Source of the DNA: Thozetella sp. PMI_491
Lineage: Eukaryota > Ascomycota > Sordariomycetes > Chaetosphaeriales > Chaetosphaeriaceae
Assembly (NCBI GenBank): GCA_021432635.1
Contig: MU270069.1
Location: forward strand, 1-64,000
Direction: 5' to 3'
Length of the DNA: 64,000 nt
The notes below the pieces were generated by a model. The model searched no databases, had not been told where the DNA came from, and saw only the letters and a program-made list of their open reading frames with translations. Shown here one piece after another: positions 22,328 to 34,500 of the stretch. The first letter of the stretch is position 1; each line of letters begins with the position of its first letter. The translations under genes were made by a program, and so were the position numbers.

Positions 22328-25012
22328 ATGGCGCTCCTCCAGTACCGAGCGCCGGTCAACTATGAGGCGCAACAGAGTAAGTCACTAGCCCCTGGCTCTC
22401 TCTCTCCCCTAGCTGTCAATTAGTTCTGACCAGACCGTCCCAGCCGCCTTCGAGGAGTTTTTGGACGACTTCAAGATGTCGCCGCAGGAGAAACTCACTT
22501 ACGACCTCGGGAACGTCACCATTGACGACGACGACCTTAGCGATGAGTATGACTTTATGGACGAGGACGACACGGCGGCACAACGACGCGCACAAGAGAA
22601 GGCGCGGAAGAAGTCGCCCCGGTACAAGTACAAGGACATGCTGCAAGAGGTAGCTGACCGGAAGGTTAACGAGGTCGTGATCGACCTCGACGATATCGCC
22701 CAGGTAATGCCACCCCCCCCCCCCCCCGGGGGGGGGCAGAGCACCCAGACGTGGGCACTGGAGGCGCTAACTGAGATTTTCCAGTACGAGAGCGACATCG
22801 ACAACGGCTTGAAACTTGTCCAGTCAATCGAGATCAACGCCAAGCGCTACGTCGAGATTCTTTCGCGCGCTGTTGATGCGAAGCTTCCCGCGCCAAGCAG
22901 CGATGTCAGCTTCAAGGACGACGTGCTCGACGTGTTGATGGCCCGCCGAGAAGCTAGGAATCGCGAACAGCAGCTGGCTGCCGAGGTCACTGGAGATGCA
23001 AGCCTTCTCCATGACCAGTTCCCCGCGCATCTGACGCGCCGGTACACGCTGGTCTTCAAGCCTCGCAGCTCGACCCAAGAGCATCCAGTCAAGGCTCTGG
23101 CCGTCCGCCAGGTACGCGGCGACCACCTAGGGCGCCTGATCACGATCCGCGGCATCGCCACCAGGGTGGCTGATGTCAAGCCCATCGTCCAGGTCAGCGC
23201 CTACACATGTGACCGCTGCGGCTGCGAGATCTTCCAGACTGTGACGGACAAGCAGTACAGCCCATTTACCGTTTGCCAATCCGATGATTGTAAGGAGAAC
23301 CAAGCCAAGGGCCAGCTACACCCATCAACGAGGGCTTCCAAGTTCTTGCCCTTCCAGGAGGTCAAGATTCAGGAGCTGGCTGAGCAGGTGCCCATTGGGC
23401 AGATCCCGCGAACCCTCACGGTTCTCTGCTACGGCAGCCAGGTGCGCAGGATGAACCCAGGCGATGTTGTCGACATTGCCGGTGTCTTCCTCCCTACCCC
23501 TTACACCGGCTTCCAGGCCATGCGCGCTGGTCTCCTCACGGACACATACCTCGAGGCGCACCACATCCGCCAGCACAAGAAGGCGTACTCCCAAATGACG
23601 ATCGACCCCAAGCTGGTCCGCAGGATCGATCAATACCGCCGAGACGGCACCGTTTACGAGCTGCTAGCGAAGTCGATTGCGCCAGAAATCTACGGGCATT
23701 TGGATGTTAAGAAGGCGCTGCTTCTCCTCCTCGTTGGCGGCGTTACGAAGGAAGTCGGCGACGGTATGCGCATCCGTGGCGACATCAACATCTGCCTGAT
23801 GGGCGATCCTGGTGTGGCCAAGTCCCAGCTGCTCAAGTACATTTCCAAGGTCGCACCCCGTGGTGTCTACACCTCCGGTCGTGGTAGCTCCGGTGTGGGT
23901 CTCACAGCCGCCGTCATGCGCGATCCTGTCACGGACGAAATGGTCCTCGAGGGCGGCGCCCTCGTGCTTGCCGACAACGGCATTTGCTGTATCGATGAGT
24001 TCGACAAGATGGACGAGAACGACCGGACGGCCATCCACGAAGTCATGGAGCAGCAGACCATTAGTATCTCCAAGGCCGGCATCAGCACGACGTTGAATGC
24101 ACGAACCTCGATCCTCGCGGCGGCGAATCCTCTATATGGTCGCTACAATACGCGCCTCTCGGCCGTCGAAAACATCAATCTCCCGGCTGCTCTGCTCTCT
24201 CGTTTTGACGTCATGTTCCTCCTGCTCGACAATCCCAGCCGCGACCACGACAGTCAGCTGGCTAAGCACGTTACATACGTGCACATGCACAGCCGGCACC
24301 CGGACCTCGACCTCGGTGGTGACCGCCAGGCCTCGATCGTCTTCTCGCCCGAGGAAGTGCGCGCGTACATCGCCCAAGCGCGAACCTATCGCCCCGTCCT
24401 GGACGAGCGCACTCTCGAGTACCTGGCCAAGACTTATGTGCGGATCCGCGAGCAGCACAAGAAGGCCGAGAGGACGAACCAGAACTTCGGCCACGCGACC
24501 CCGCGTACTCTGCTTGGCGTGGTGCGCCTGGCGCAGGCTCTTGCCCGTCTCCGCTTTGGCAACAAGGTTATCCAGGAGGACGTCGACGAGGCCCTGCGCC
24601 TCATCGAGGCGAGCAAGGAAAGCTTGCAGGGCGACGATGGACGGGGCAACCGACGCACACAAAACGCCAGCTCTCGCATCTACAACCTGGTGCGCAGCCT
24701 CGCTGACAGTGGAGCTTGCCGACCGGACGACGCAGAGGATGAGGACGAGGAGTATGGAGTCGAGCTCAGCATGCGCAAGGTCAAGGAGAGAGTGATCGGG
24801 AAGGGCTTTACCGAAGACCAGTGGTTGTCTGCATTGGAGGAATACACTGAACTTGACGTAAGTGGACTTTCTAGGTCTATTATGAGCTTTGACATGGGCT
24901 TTGAACGAAAACTAATGGCCGCCAACAGATTTGGCAGACTGCGGGCAATGGAACCCGCCTGGTCTTCATCACGGCCAGCAACGACCAGAGGGAGGAGAGC
25001 GATGATGAGTAG
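22328..25012 (+). CDS. MCM7: DNA replication licensing factor MCM7
   Basis: Four exons, 22328-22376, 22444-22703, 22785-24857 and 24929-25012, give 821 residues. Mcm7 is one subunit of the Mcm2-7 helicase loaded at origins. The zinc-binding stretch starts [10 protein letters not shown] and ends CQSDDC. The AAA core has Walker [12 protein letters not shown], Walker [12 protein letters not shown] and the arginine finger LSRFD. The intron at 22704-22784 is 81 nt, divisible by three and free of stops, so a naive frame runs through it and adds 27 residues including a poly-proline run. I removed it because it has a GTAATG donor, a CTAAC branch site and a TTCCAG acceptor, and because DIAQ then joins [16 protein letters not shown] as the family expects. 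The last short exon encodes [16 protein letters not shown]. It is divergent from PEX1 and convergent with mS29. Confidence 0.95.
22704..22784 (+). other. Stop-free 81-nt intron of MCM7 with a C15/G9 tract
   Basis: Within this intron 15 cytosines are followed directly by 9 guanines, giving a self-complementary block. The intron keeps the reading frame if retained. Confidence 0.8.
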
Positions 25013-25508
25013 GGCGACAGCCATGGTGCTTTTATTGGCAAGGAATAGCATGACTGTCTTGTTTGCCTGGCTGTGCATTTGTGTGTCTGCACATTGAGTG
25101 GTCTGGCGTTCATAGGTAACCGAACTTGATACTCGGGTATGCGATTAGTAGACGTTATTGTTTGATGCAGGTGGCCAGGGCCATAGGATGCCATATTGGA
25201 GGAAAAACGAAGATTAATGCTCCCGCCGTGTAGCTTCATAATGTGACAGTTCAAATGAATGTAATCGAGAGAACCGGCGAGTGGCATAGAGCGCACAATC
25301 AGCACCGCCAGACCGGGGGATGCTCTGGTATTCCCAACGTATGTATAGACCTAGGGCTCACCAGGTACAGTCACTTGGTGCTTTACAGCAGCGCGCCCCG
25401 AGCGCAGGCTGCTCCTTCAGATGCAGCAGGGTCATTTCAAAACGGGCCAGGGAGGGTTGATATTCTACATTGGGATTTGGACAGGGTTTTTACATGCTAT
25501 ACAATGGA
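25013..25508. other. Convergent 3' region between MCM7 and mS29
   Basis: About 500 bp containing both 3' UTRs. I see no coding sequence or RNA gene. Confidence 0.6.
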
Positions 25509-27007
25509 TTAGATCCTCATCGTGAGCAGTGACACGCGCTCAATCTCCCCGATATTGCCATTGCCCCCCAAGGTCCACTTCTCGCTCACAGTCTTCTCGT
25601 CTACCGTCTGCCTGAGTATGCCACTCGCAGCCCAGTACTCCATAATGGCTCTAGCCTCGCTCTTGCTCACACCCGCGACCGTCATCACCTCGACAGTCTT
25701 GAGGACCTCCTTAACACGCGAGTCATAATGGCGGAAGTACGGGTCTTCCTGTGGCACCTCGGTACCCATCTGCTGTGCTTCGCGCTGGCGCAGCGCGAGG
25801 TCCATGCTTGGGGAGCGCGGCGCGTTGCCCCGAGTCGTAGCCCCAAGAACGACACCTCCGTTGGGCAGCATGTCTGGCTTCCCGGCGAGGCAGTCGTTGA
25901 AGAGCTTAACGAGTGCCAGGTCGTGCGAGTGGATGAGCTCGAAAGTGGGCGAACGATAGGCGCTCATCTTCATGATATGGGTGAGGCCGTCGAGGCAGAA
26001 CAGGATCGGCGGGCGGCCGTGGCCCTTGAGGGTAAGCTCTTGCCACAGCGCCTGAAAAATGGGCCAGGCGCTGTCGGCTTCCTTCGCGTTTCCAGCCAGC
26101 TGCGACAGGGGCGATCCCACAGGAACGTGCTGTGAAAGGTCTGGGTGGGGGCGGACCGTCTTGAGCTCCTCCAGAACAGACTGGTTCGCCTTGCGGATGC
26201 TCTGGATCATCTTGAGAGCATAGGCATGCTGCATGTAGATCGGCGGGTCAGTCGCAGGGATCTGGGCATACTCAGTGCAGGCGGTCGTGAGCTCCTGGGC
26301 TAACAGGATGGTCAGCATGGGCTTGGATTCAAAAGCAGATGACTCGAGGCAAGAGGCGAACCTTCCGGTACGTTGAACACAATCCAATTGTTCAGGTAGG
26401 CGTGGGTCATGGCTTGTAGGAGTAGCATGCTTTTCCCGGAGACTCGGCTCCCCGTGAGCACCAACCTCAATGTCTCCTGCTTCTGAACAGCATCTTCCAT
26501 CCGGCGCACCAATTCTGCGGTCTCAGCTCTCACAAGCGTCGACGGTTGCCGGAACATGCCCCAGCTCTGGGTAGTCTTGAATGCCTCGATGGCGCGCAGC
26601 TGGTCGACGACTTCGTTGGAGAGCGCGAAAACCTTGCCTGCGCTGGCGGGATCGGCCAGACTGTCTCTAGTGACCTCAACTAGGCCATTCACAGGGAGGG
26701 CATTGTTGTTGCTCAGAAGGATACGCTTCCTATAAGCCTTCCGTTCTCCTGGCGCAGGGGGCCTTCCTCGATCAACCTGTTGGGCGTTCTTCTTGAAGTT
26801 CTTCTTCTGACGTGTCGGTCGGCTAGGCACGTTACGTGAGGGTACAGCGGTCTTCTTCTTAGGGGTTGACTTTGCGGCGAGCAGCACAGAGCTGGTCGAC
26901 ATGGATCTCGAGGGCAAAGGCTTGATGGCGAGGGCGGCAAGTCGGCGCTGCACCGCGTCGGCGGGTGAGGGCCGCACCAGGCACCTCAAGCAATTGGTGG
27001 CCGACAT
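25509..27007 (-). CDS. Mitochondrial small-subunit ribosomal protein mS29 (DAP3/Rsm23)
   Basis: Two exons, 26362-27007 and 25509-26299, give 478 residues. mS29 is the GTP-binding DAP3-family protein at the head of the mitochondrial small ribosomal subunit. The N-terminus (LRCLVRPSPADAVQRRLAAL and further basic, serine-rich sequence) looks like a mitochondrial presequence followed by a Lys-rich linker. The P-loop is LTGSRVSGKSMLLLQA, near residues 190-200. NNWIVFNVPEAQELTTACTEYA, restored across the intron, and LFCLDGLTHIMKMSAYRSP (the Walker B-like region) are DAP3 signatures. The intron junction is phase 1 on both sides. It is divergent from RRS1 with a spacer of only about 377 bp, which suggests shared regulation of two ribosome-related genes. 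Confidence 0.9.
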
Positions 27008-27384
27008 CGCCTTTGTGTAGTTGTGCTTCTCACTGCGTCAGAATGGCGGCAGCCTTATTGCATCGTGGTTGTGGAGAAGTGGTCAATTGGAGCTGAGAGA
27101 AGTCCCTGGGAACCCAGCACCAGCGTCACGAAGAAATTCTAACTCGGTCGCGCCTGCCACAATCACGCGAGTGGAGACTTGCCTGCTCCAGCACGGGCCA
27201 CTCGTGGAAAGCGGTGCAGCGATTCGTCCTCCGAGCCAATGGGACAATCCCCTCCACACAATTCGCCGCGCGACACCGCCAAAAATTGAGACTTCACAGG
27301 CGGCGAGACGATCCCGCGGGAGTAACATCCGGCCTATCGAGACCTGCAATCGAAGAGTTGTATTCCAGAGACGCAGAAACAAAA
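27008..27384. promoter_or_regulatory. Compact divergent promoter of mS29 and RRS1
   Basis: About 377 bp separate the two start codons, so both promoters must overlap or lie back to back. I do not see an exact PAC or RRPE ribosome-biogenesis motif, only an AAAAATTGA stretch near 27281. Confidence 0.45.
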
Positions 27385-28100
27385 ATGGCAATTCCCGAAA
27401 AGAAAAAACTACAGGTCGCCGTGGAGCGACCAACGCCGTACTATTTCGATTTGGTCAGTCCGCAGAACTCCAACCTCTAACCCCTTGCCCATGGCACAAT
27501 TTCTAACCCAGACCTAGGGCCTCCTCCTCGCCAACGACCCCAACCCGCTCCAGCTGGACCAGTCAGACAAGGAGGACAGCCTTAAGGCGACAGCAAGGGA
27601 CTCGGCCCAGTCGCTCATCAACCAGTGAGCAGCACTTTCCTCTTCAACGCCTGCTGCCCGTCCGTTCTTGACCTAACCATCCCCTCCCTCCGCCAAGGCT
27701 ACTCACCACCTGCACCATCACCTCCTCTACCGAGGGGGTCTTGCTCTCCCTACCAGCCGTTTCGACACCACTTCCGCGGGCGAAGCCCGTCCCAACGCCG
27801 AAGGCCGAGACCAAGTGGCAGGCGTTCGCCAAGAAGAAGGGCATCGCGCCCAAGACTCGCGAGCAGCGCCGGAATCTGCAGTACAGCGAGAAGACAGGCG
27901 ACTGGGAGCGCAAGTGGGGATACAAGGGCGCCAACAAGGCCGGTGAACAGGAGCCCATCATCGAAGTTGACATGAAAAAAGAGGCTGAGCGTAAGGAAGG
28001 CACTAGTGTGCGGGGCGATGGTCGACGGCAGCGCAAGGACAACGTCAAGCGGAACGAGCGTCTGCAAAGGAGAAACCTGCGGCGGGCAGAGGAGAGGTAG
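27385..28100 (+). CDS. RRS1: Ribosome biogenesis regulatory protein RRS1
   Basis: Three exons, 27385-27453, 27518-27624 and 27698-28100, give 192 residues, close to the usual size of about 200. Rrs1 works with Rpf2 to bring the 5S RNP (5S rRNA, L5, L11) into pre-60S particles in the nucleolus. Family text includes VERPTPYYFDLGLLLANDPN (rebuilt across intron 1), LPRAKPVPTPKAETKWQAFA and KKKGIAPKTREQ, then DWERKWGYKGAN. The C-terminus is strongly basic (RRQRKDNVKRNERLQRRN), fitting rRNA binding. Each intron is short with a clear acceptor, and phases agree. Confidence 0.94.
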
Positions 28101-29159
28101 TCATTTGGTTGCTTTGGGAGGCGGCATGGCTTACGGGCTTGGGTGATGCATCACGGCGTTCATGGGAGGGAAGCTCTGTCGTTTGTATCAATCGGTTATG
28201 GGGCGTCGCGTAGAGAAAAGAGACCGCAAATTTAGGCTCACAAGACCACCAAAACGCGAGCCAGCTCGGAAGATAGGAGCAGCAAATCACTGCAGTAATA
28301 CCAGGTCCAACCGACCGTGACCTTTTTAGGTTTGCGCTATCATCATGGAGTGGACGGAGGGACGGGTACGGTGTTTGCCCTCCCGTCTGCCCCTTGCCCA
28401 CCCCCTCGCTGTATTGTACATGGAGAATGGGACATGTCGTCAAGTCCTTCTTCCTTCGTCCGACAAGAGGTCTTCGTTAGGGAGTATGCCTATCTTTAGG
28501 CTTTGGCCGACGGAACACACTCAGTTCGCATGGATGCTGACCCTATCCTAGTTCGTGAACCTTTCCCCTTCCCCCTTTCCCCTCCCCTCAGTGCCAACTT
28601 CCAAACGAGAAGCCGTAGCTCAGAGCTAACAGAGCTACGCATATGGAATATGGTGGTCCGGGTATTCAAAGCTTGACTTCCCTCTATTATCCACATCTCT
28701 CGAAAAGTAGAAGGTGTATACCTCGGTAAAAGCAGAATCTTGGTGATCTCGAATGTACGTAGCGCGCGGACTTCAAAGGCTCCAGATGCTATGTGGGGGT
28801 ATTGAAAGCAAAGAAAACCAACTGCTCGGCGCGCGGATGGTGAGAATCGTGAGCAAGAAGGAGACGAGCGAAAGCAAATAAAAGAGAGGCAACAACGGTC
28901 AAAACATGATACGCTGTGTTCGCCGCCAGAGTCGTCGCCATTGAGGGGCTCGATCGGTGAGGTGGGCCAACAGTGCTGAGTCGCAGGGAGAGGCTGCCAT
29001 GCCGACTCACGCCGGCTAGAAGGGAGAAAGTCGTCAAAGGCATCATATCGTCAACGTAACAGCGCGTGTCATGTACATGGGCGAAGTATGCCTCGGCATT
29101 ATCGTCGGGATTAAGAGGTGGAACGCGCGCAAGCGCAGAAGCGAGCGGAACGGGCACGA
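28101..29159. other. Convergent spacer between RRS1 and the RhoGAP gene
   Basis: About 1.06 kb of 3' sequence on both sides. Open frames here (for example 28045-28443 and 28789-29157 on the minus strand) have no recognisable character. I see no gene. Confidence 0.5.
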
Positions 29160-31582
29160 CTAAAAGCCGAGCGGCGACAGTGGTTTAATGGGGGATAAGG
29201 GACGGAGGTCTCCCGAACCCCGTGGTGGCGTCTCACGTTCGCTGTTGATCGTGAGGGTGGTCGAGATGGTTGATGTGGTATCAACGCTATTGTTGTCGGC
29301 CGCAGCCTTCTTCCTGAGCCGACCCTTCGATTCGCCGGTGCCGCCATTTCGATGGTGCCGGCTATCCGGCGTGGCGTGACGGTCGTCGTGGCGGTCTTCA
29401 CTCGGGGTGGTAGCCCCAGCACGGCTGCTACTGTTGCTGTTACCGTTGCTCCCGTTGCCGTTGGCGTGGCCGTTTCCGTTAGCGCTCTTGCCACCGCTGC
29501 TGCCCATGCCAGGGGGGGGCGGCGAGTCGAAGAGTGAATACTCCTCTTCGATATACTTGGCCTCGTTCTTGCAGCCCTTCCAGCACTCGCGCCAGTCACA
29601 GACGAGGAACTTGAAGCAGAATGCATCAATCTTCATGCAGGGCTGGAAGCAGATGCATAGGTTCCGAAAGTCCATCTTGTTTTTGTCGGAATGCGCCAGG
29701 AGGAGGCTCAGATGGCAGGTGATGGCAAAGAGCAGGTAGTAGTTGAAGGGAGATAGGTTCGACAGCTCCTCAATGAGCAGCGGCGGGACCGTCTCGGCGC
29801 CCACACATTCCCGTGCGATTCTGTCTTGCGCCTCCTTGGGAAACAGCTCATCAGGAAGCTCACGCAGCCATGCCTTCAGCATGGAACCAATGATGTTGAT
29901 GTCATAAAGGTCGTCCTGCTGGAACAGGTCCACGTCGCCCTCTAGAGCAAGGGTTAGCATCATGTGTGGTTATCAAATTATGGAGGAACGGAGCACAGCG
30001 AGTGTCCAGAGCCGGGGTCAGGAGTTGCTAACCTTCATCAAACTTGCGCTGCCATTTCTTAATCTGAGGTCCGCTCCCTGGCACGCGGTACAGTCCCTCG
30101 ACATCGCTTCCCTTGTAGTTCAAGTAGTCGATGGCCCTCCATGGGAAAGCTGGCATCCAGAACTCGGTCTTGTCGCGCGAATCCTCTAGTCTCTTGGATA
30201 TCCGAGTGCGGCGTGTCTGTTCAATGAGGGGTAGATTGATCACCTTGAGTATATAGTGCTCGTCGTCCACGGCCGGTTCCTTCTCCATCGAGGCCCCACC
30301 CCGCGCGTTGTTGCCAAACAGGCCCTTTCCGAGCATGGTGGCGGCCTTGCTTGACGAAGCCTTGAAGCTGCTGAAGAAGGTCGAGCCGCCATTCTCTTTT
30401 GGATAGCCCGCATGGGCTCTGCTGGGCTCTTTTTCGTCCCGCGGCTGTGACCTGTCGGCCGAATGGTTCCGCACCGCCGAAGACATCATATCTCGGAACG
30501 AACGATCGTGTGCCTGGATGGGGGCGGTTCGAAGAGGTGCCTGCGCAGCTGTATGCGCTCTCTCGGGCTCGGTGATCCTAACCGGAGCGTCCGTTGAGTC
30601 GTCGGCGCCTTGATGGTCTTTGTCTTTAATCGACCTCGATCGGGTAAGAAGAGTGAAAGGCTTTGGCTTTCCCTTCTTGGAAGCACCCGTGGAAGGATCG
30701 TAGTCAATGGAAGAGGACAGCGACAGATCGGTCTTAGAGGGGAAGGTCGGGACAGGCTTTTGCACTGCGTGGTCTGGATAAGACGAATCTAGGTTTGAGC
30801 GCAGAAACTGTTAGCCAGGCCGTTGGTAATTCAAAGGCGAGCGGAGTAGAGCTGCGGGCTTGGCTGAGGGGTGCTTTGTTCGTGTGGTGGGGTGCGTGCC
30901 GAAGGGAGGGGGGGGTAAGGGGGTTGAAAGGTGCGTGACCGAAGCGTTGGGCATGGTCTGGTCTCTTCGTACCTGAATGCTTAGTATACTGTTTTGTCAT
31001 TACCGGGAGATCGGTATCTCTTGACATAGTTTCACCTCTCGAGTCCGTGTGCTGGTGGACGTTAACGCGGTCCGAGGACCGAGCCGCCTTGCTGAAGTTG
31101 AAAAAGAAGCCGGACTTCGACGCTTTCTCCTCGTCCTGGCGCTGGCGGCCGTGTCCGTGGCCGTGACTGTGCTGCGGCTTTTGCTGCTGGGGCGGCTGCT
31201 GCTGCTGCTGCTGCTGCTGCACCGGCGGTTGGTGTTGTGGTTGATGAGTGGGGGATTGGAGAGGCGGTTGGGTGTTGGATGATATTTGGGGGAATTGCGT
31301 GCCGCCGGGGCTGTACTGCTGTTGTTGCTGTTGCTGGTACGCCCAATACTGCTGCTGCTGCTGGTCTGCTGGCGCCGGGACATCAGATTGCTGCAGGCCT
31401 TGCTTTGCTCCTCCACCAGCCTGGGTCTTCTTCTGGCCGAACCTGAAGGGCGAGCGTGGGGACTTGGGCGACTTGGAGTCTGAAGGTGAGGTGACGGGGA
31501 GAGTTTCACCAGCGCGCAGGTCGCCACCCGAGGGTATGGGATCCCCCAGAGCCAACGGTTGCGGTGCCGTCTTACGTCCCAT
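29160..31582 (-). CDS. Rho GTPase-activating protein with glutamine-rich N-terminus
   Basis: Three exons, 30973-31582, 30033-30788 and 29160-29941, give 715 residues. The RhoGAP domain spans roughly residues 385-590: the arginine-finger loop is VEGLYRVPGSG with R438, followed by the conserved LKAWLRELPDELFP and later FNYYLLFAITCHLSLL, NKMDFRNLCICFQP. It would speed GTP hydrolysis by a Rho/Cdc42-type GTPase and so influence polarity or cell wall. The N-terminal third is disordered, with several poly-Q runs and a His/Gly-rich segment (HSHGHGHGR); the C-tail is Ser/Gly/Asn-rich. No PH, BAR or SH3 domain is visible, so I cannot assign a named yeast ortholog. I chose the ATG at 31582 (MGRKTAP); the frame stays open to an ATG at 31690, which would add 36 residues. 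Confidence 0.85.
31196..31220 (+). repeat. CTG/CAG trinucleotide run in the RhoGAP gene
   Basis: About eight uninterrupted CTG units on the plus strand encode a poly-glutamine run in the minus-strand protein. Interrupted CTG-rich sequence continues to about 31375. Confidence 0.9.
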
Positions 31583-34500
31583 CTCTCTCAGCAGTCGGCC
31601 AAGCCGGTCAGCGCGACCAGTACCAGCTAATGGCGGTCCCTGGGTATAATGGGCCTGTTCCTGATTCGCAGCGTGCCGCAGAAATGGCAAGCTGTCTCGT
31701 GCGCAGGCACTGTGCTGCGTCCGGGCAAATTAGGCAGATTGGATTTCTGCGACAGATGGGTGGCCAGCCCAAAGAAGCACGGAGGACGGAGGTAGGCGAG
31801 AAAGCGTGTAGGAGAAAGGTAGGGATAAATCGGCCAAGGCAAAAGTCTGTGTACAGTGTGACAAGTAGGTGGTGGGAGGCCGAGGAGGTCCTATCAGGGG
31901 GGGGGGGGGGGAGGCGGAGAGAGCGAGAGGGTCGACGAGGGCTCTGTGGCTAGCGCGGCGCGATCGTCGCCTTCTTTTGCGCACCTTGCGTTGGGGCCCG
32001 GGGCTCCGGCAAAGTTACCTGAGGTTTTGCGAGAACTCAAGCACCCGACACAGCGCCAACGTACGGTCTGAGATCGCGGCGTTGAGGCTGCAGCACAGTC
32101 GGGTCTCGTGTCGATCGATGATTCTAGGGGTTCGCGAGTTGGATGGGGGGGGGCCTGCAACCCATGCAAAAGGGGTCGTGCACGATGTGAGTTTCGCCCA
32201 GGGCCGCGCTCAATTGCCCGCCCAAAGATTCAAGGATTGCCTGGCGTCTATTTTGGCAGCGGGGACCTGGGGCTAGTGGGCCAGGCGGGGACCACTATCG
32301 TGCCTACTGCTGCTCCGTCAAACCACTTCGTCTTCGGCCTTCAACCCGGGGGGTTCTGGCTGCTAAAGCGACAGTGAATTCCAGGTGAACGAAGAAGAAG
32401 AAAAATTAAGACCGCAGCCCCGTTCTAGTCCACACGTCTCTGCGCCAGGCGGGCGCAATGCCCGGGGTGTTTGACGGGTGCGGTGCTATGCAGACCGTCT
32501 GCAGGCCGTCATTCCTGCACAGAGTGCAGAGAGGGAGGCACAACTGTTTCCGCGTAGTGTCCCCTGCTCCGTACTGTGCAGATTGGCAGGGGATTGAAAG
32601 GTAGGAGGCTGGCACTTAGAGCAGGGCGTACCCTTACGTGGTACTGTGCCTCGGCGGCGTGGTCCCAGTTTCCAAGGTTCCAAGGTTCCAGAAGGGGAGG
32701 TTCTGAAACGTTTTGGCCGCGCACCAGCCTGTTTGCAGAAACAGCTGGGCTATCAGGGGTACAGTGGTACGGACTGGGTTTGCTTAAACGCCGGCTTGTC
32801 GAGGACAGCACACTCGAACGCGATGTGCCAATGGCGAAGGTGGTCGGCGGTTTCGGTCGAGCCTGCCGACGGTGACGGCGGCGGGATTGCGCGCCGAGAA
32901 ACGAGGGCGTCGATGGGAGGAGAAGGAGGAGGTGGTGGCGGCGGTGGTGGTGGTGACGATGCTGAGAGGGACGACCGGGTTGCAGCCCAAAAAAGGAGGG
33001 AAAAAGATGTGGGATGATGGTGCGGTCGAAAGGGCGCATCAGTCAGAGCCAGAAGAAGACCCCTGGCTTCGGTGCTCTGTCTCCTTCGGCTCTTTTCCCT
33101 TTCGGTATTGAAGATTCGACCCCCGGTAGATATCTGAGATGTGCTCAACCTACCTTTGGTGCGCACTACTGTAAATACCTACGTCTTTAGGTCGGCTTTG
33201 ATATAGCAGTGAGGATCCAGGAGAGCTGGGGTTGGGGATGGCGGACGAATGGCAGCGACCCGAGCTCAGGGCACTTCGCTAAAATCGACCTCGCGCTACC
33301 GCCACGATATCCCAAGATCTCAGAGCTCCTCGACCATTCCCGTCTGCTCCTAGCTCTCCTGCTCCTGCCACTAAGCAGATGCTGGGACAGTGCAAGCCCC
33401 CGAGTCCGCCAACTAGGAGGCTTGTCACAACGCCACTGCCAGTGCTTTTTAGTAACTGCCGAATGGCCACTCCTCCCCTCACATTGCGCCTTCGACTGCC
33501 CCATCGCTCCCCCAGTCAATCCGAAGTGCACAAGCACTCAGACTTGCTTTTTTTTATTCAATTGCTTTCAGTCTCCCGCCTCCCACGGCCAAGACCCAAA
33601 GCCAAACCCCGCCCCGTGGCCTGGTAAGCCTCACAGTCTCTCTGGACCTACTTGCTCCCCTTCACCCCGGGGCCTAGACATTCTCCGAAAGCAAATAACA
33701 AATCTCCCCATGGCTTCTCGGCGTCGAAATTGCATCATGGACTTCGGGCTTACCCGTAGCGAACCCATAAATGACAATACTCAACTGCCAGGCAACAATG
33801 CGCTGAGCAACAGTCACCTGCCACCGACTTATCTCCAATCTGCCTGTCTCGGTTGATCACACCGACCATGCCGCAACAAGGATTGGCCAGGGATACAGGT
33901 TGGGTCTGAAACTCGCCTTTCGGGTCTTAGTCCGCCCTCATGAGGAGAACCTTCTCCAGCCTGTCAAGCCGCAGTGAGCCAGCGAGCCAGGAGCCCAGAT
34001 GTCTGGTAAAGTTCGCGTGCCACAGCCGCACCCAACATTGATTGGCATAATCCGATATGCTTGCCATGTTTTCTCTGCTTTCTTCTTTTTTTCGGGAGAG
34101 GGCGAGTCGCTACCTGACCTAAGCTCAACCCCCTGGCCCCTGGGCAATCCGGGCCAGCCGGGGTAGCCCCCTTCGGGATCGCGCAATCTAGATCTCCGGT
34201 GCAATTTGTTTCCTCCTCTTCCCGGCGTCGATCACGGTGCCAAGGAGACGTGTGGCTGGTGTTGAGAGAGACGTTCATTCGTCGCTCCCCAGACTACTGC
34301 GAGGAGACCGTCTCCTTTTTTTATATATAAAAATAAAAAAAACCCTCTTCCTGAATCCGGCCTTGTCCGCCGTCGCTCGTCCATCTGCCGTTCCCCTTCG
34401 ATACCGATCTCGCGAAAGTGTGGTGCTGCCGGTACTGCAACCCGGTGGAGTACATCGCACGAATGCAGCATGCAAGCGCACCATGTGATTCCCCTAGGTC

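Noticed and set aside
24097-24795. 232-residue frame overlapping MCM7
   Set aside because: It is a shifted frame inside strongly conserved MCM7 coding sequence; its Ser/Arg-rich composition comes from the GC-biased codons.
22444-24857. Continuous MCM7 frame including a poly-proline insert
   Set aside because: The insert is flanked by proper donor, branch and acceptor sites, and its removal restores normal Mcm7 sequence.
33209-33856. 215-residue frame in the RhoGAP-BET2 gap
   Set aside because: No family character, mixed composition, no supporting splice or neighbour context.
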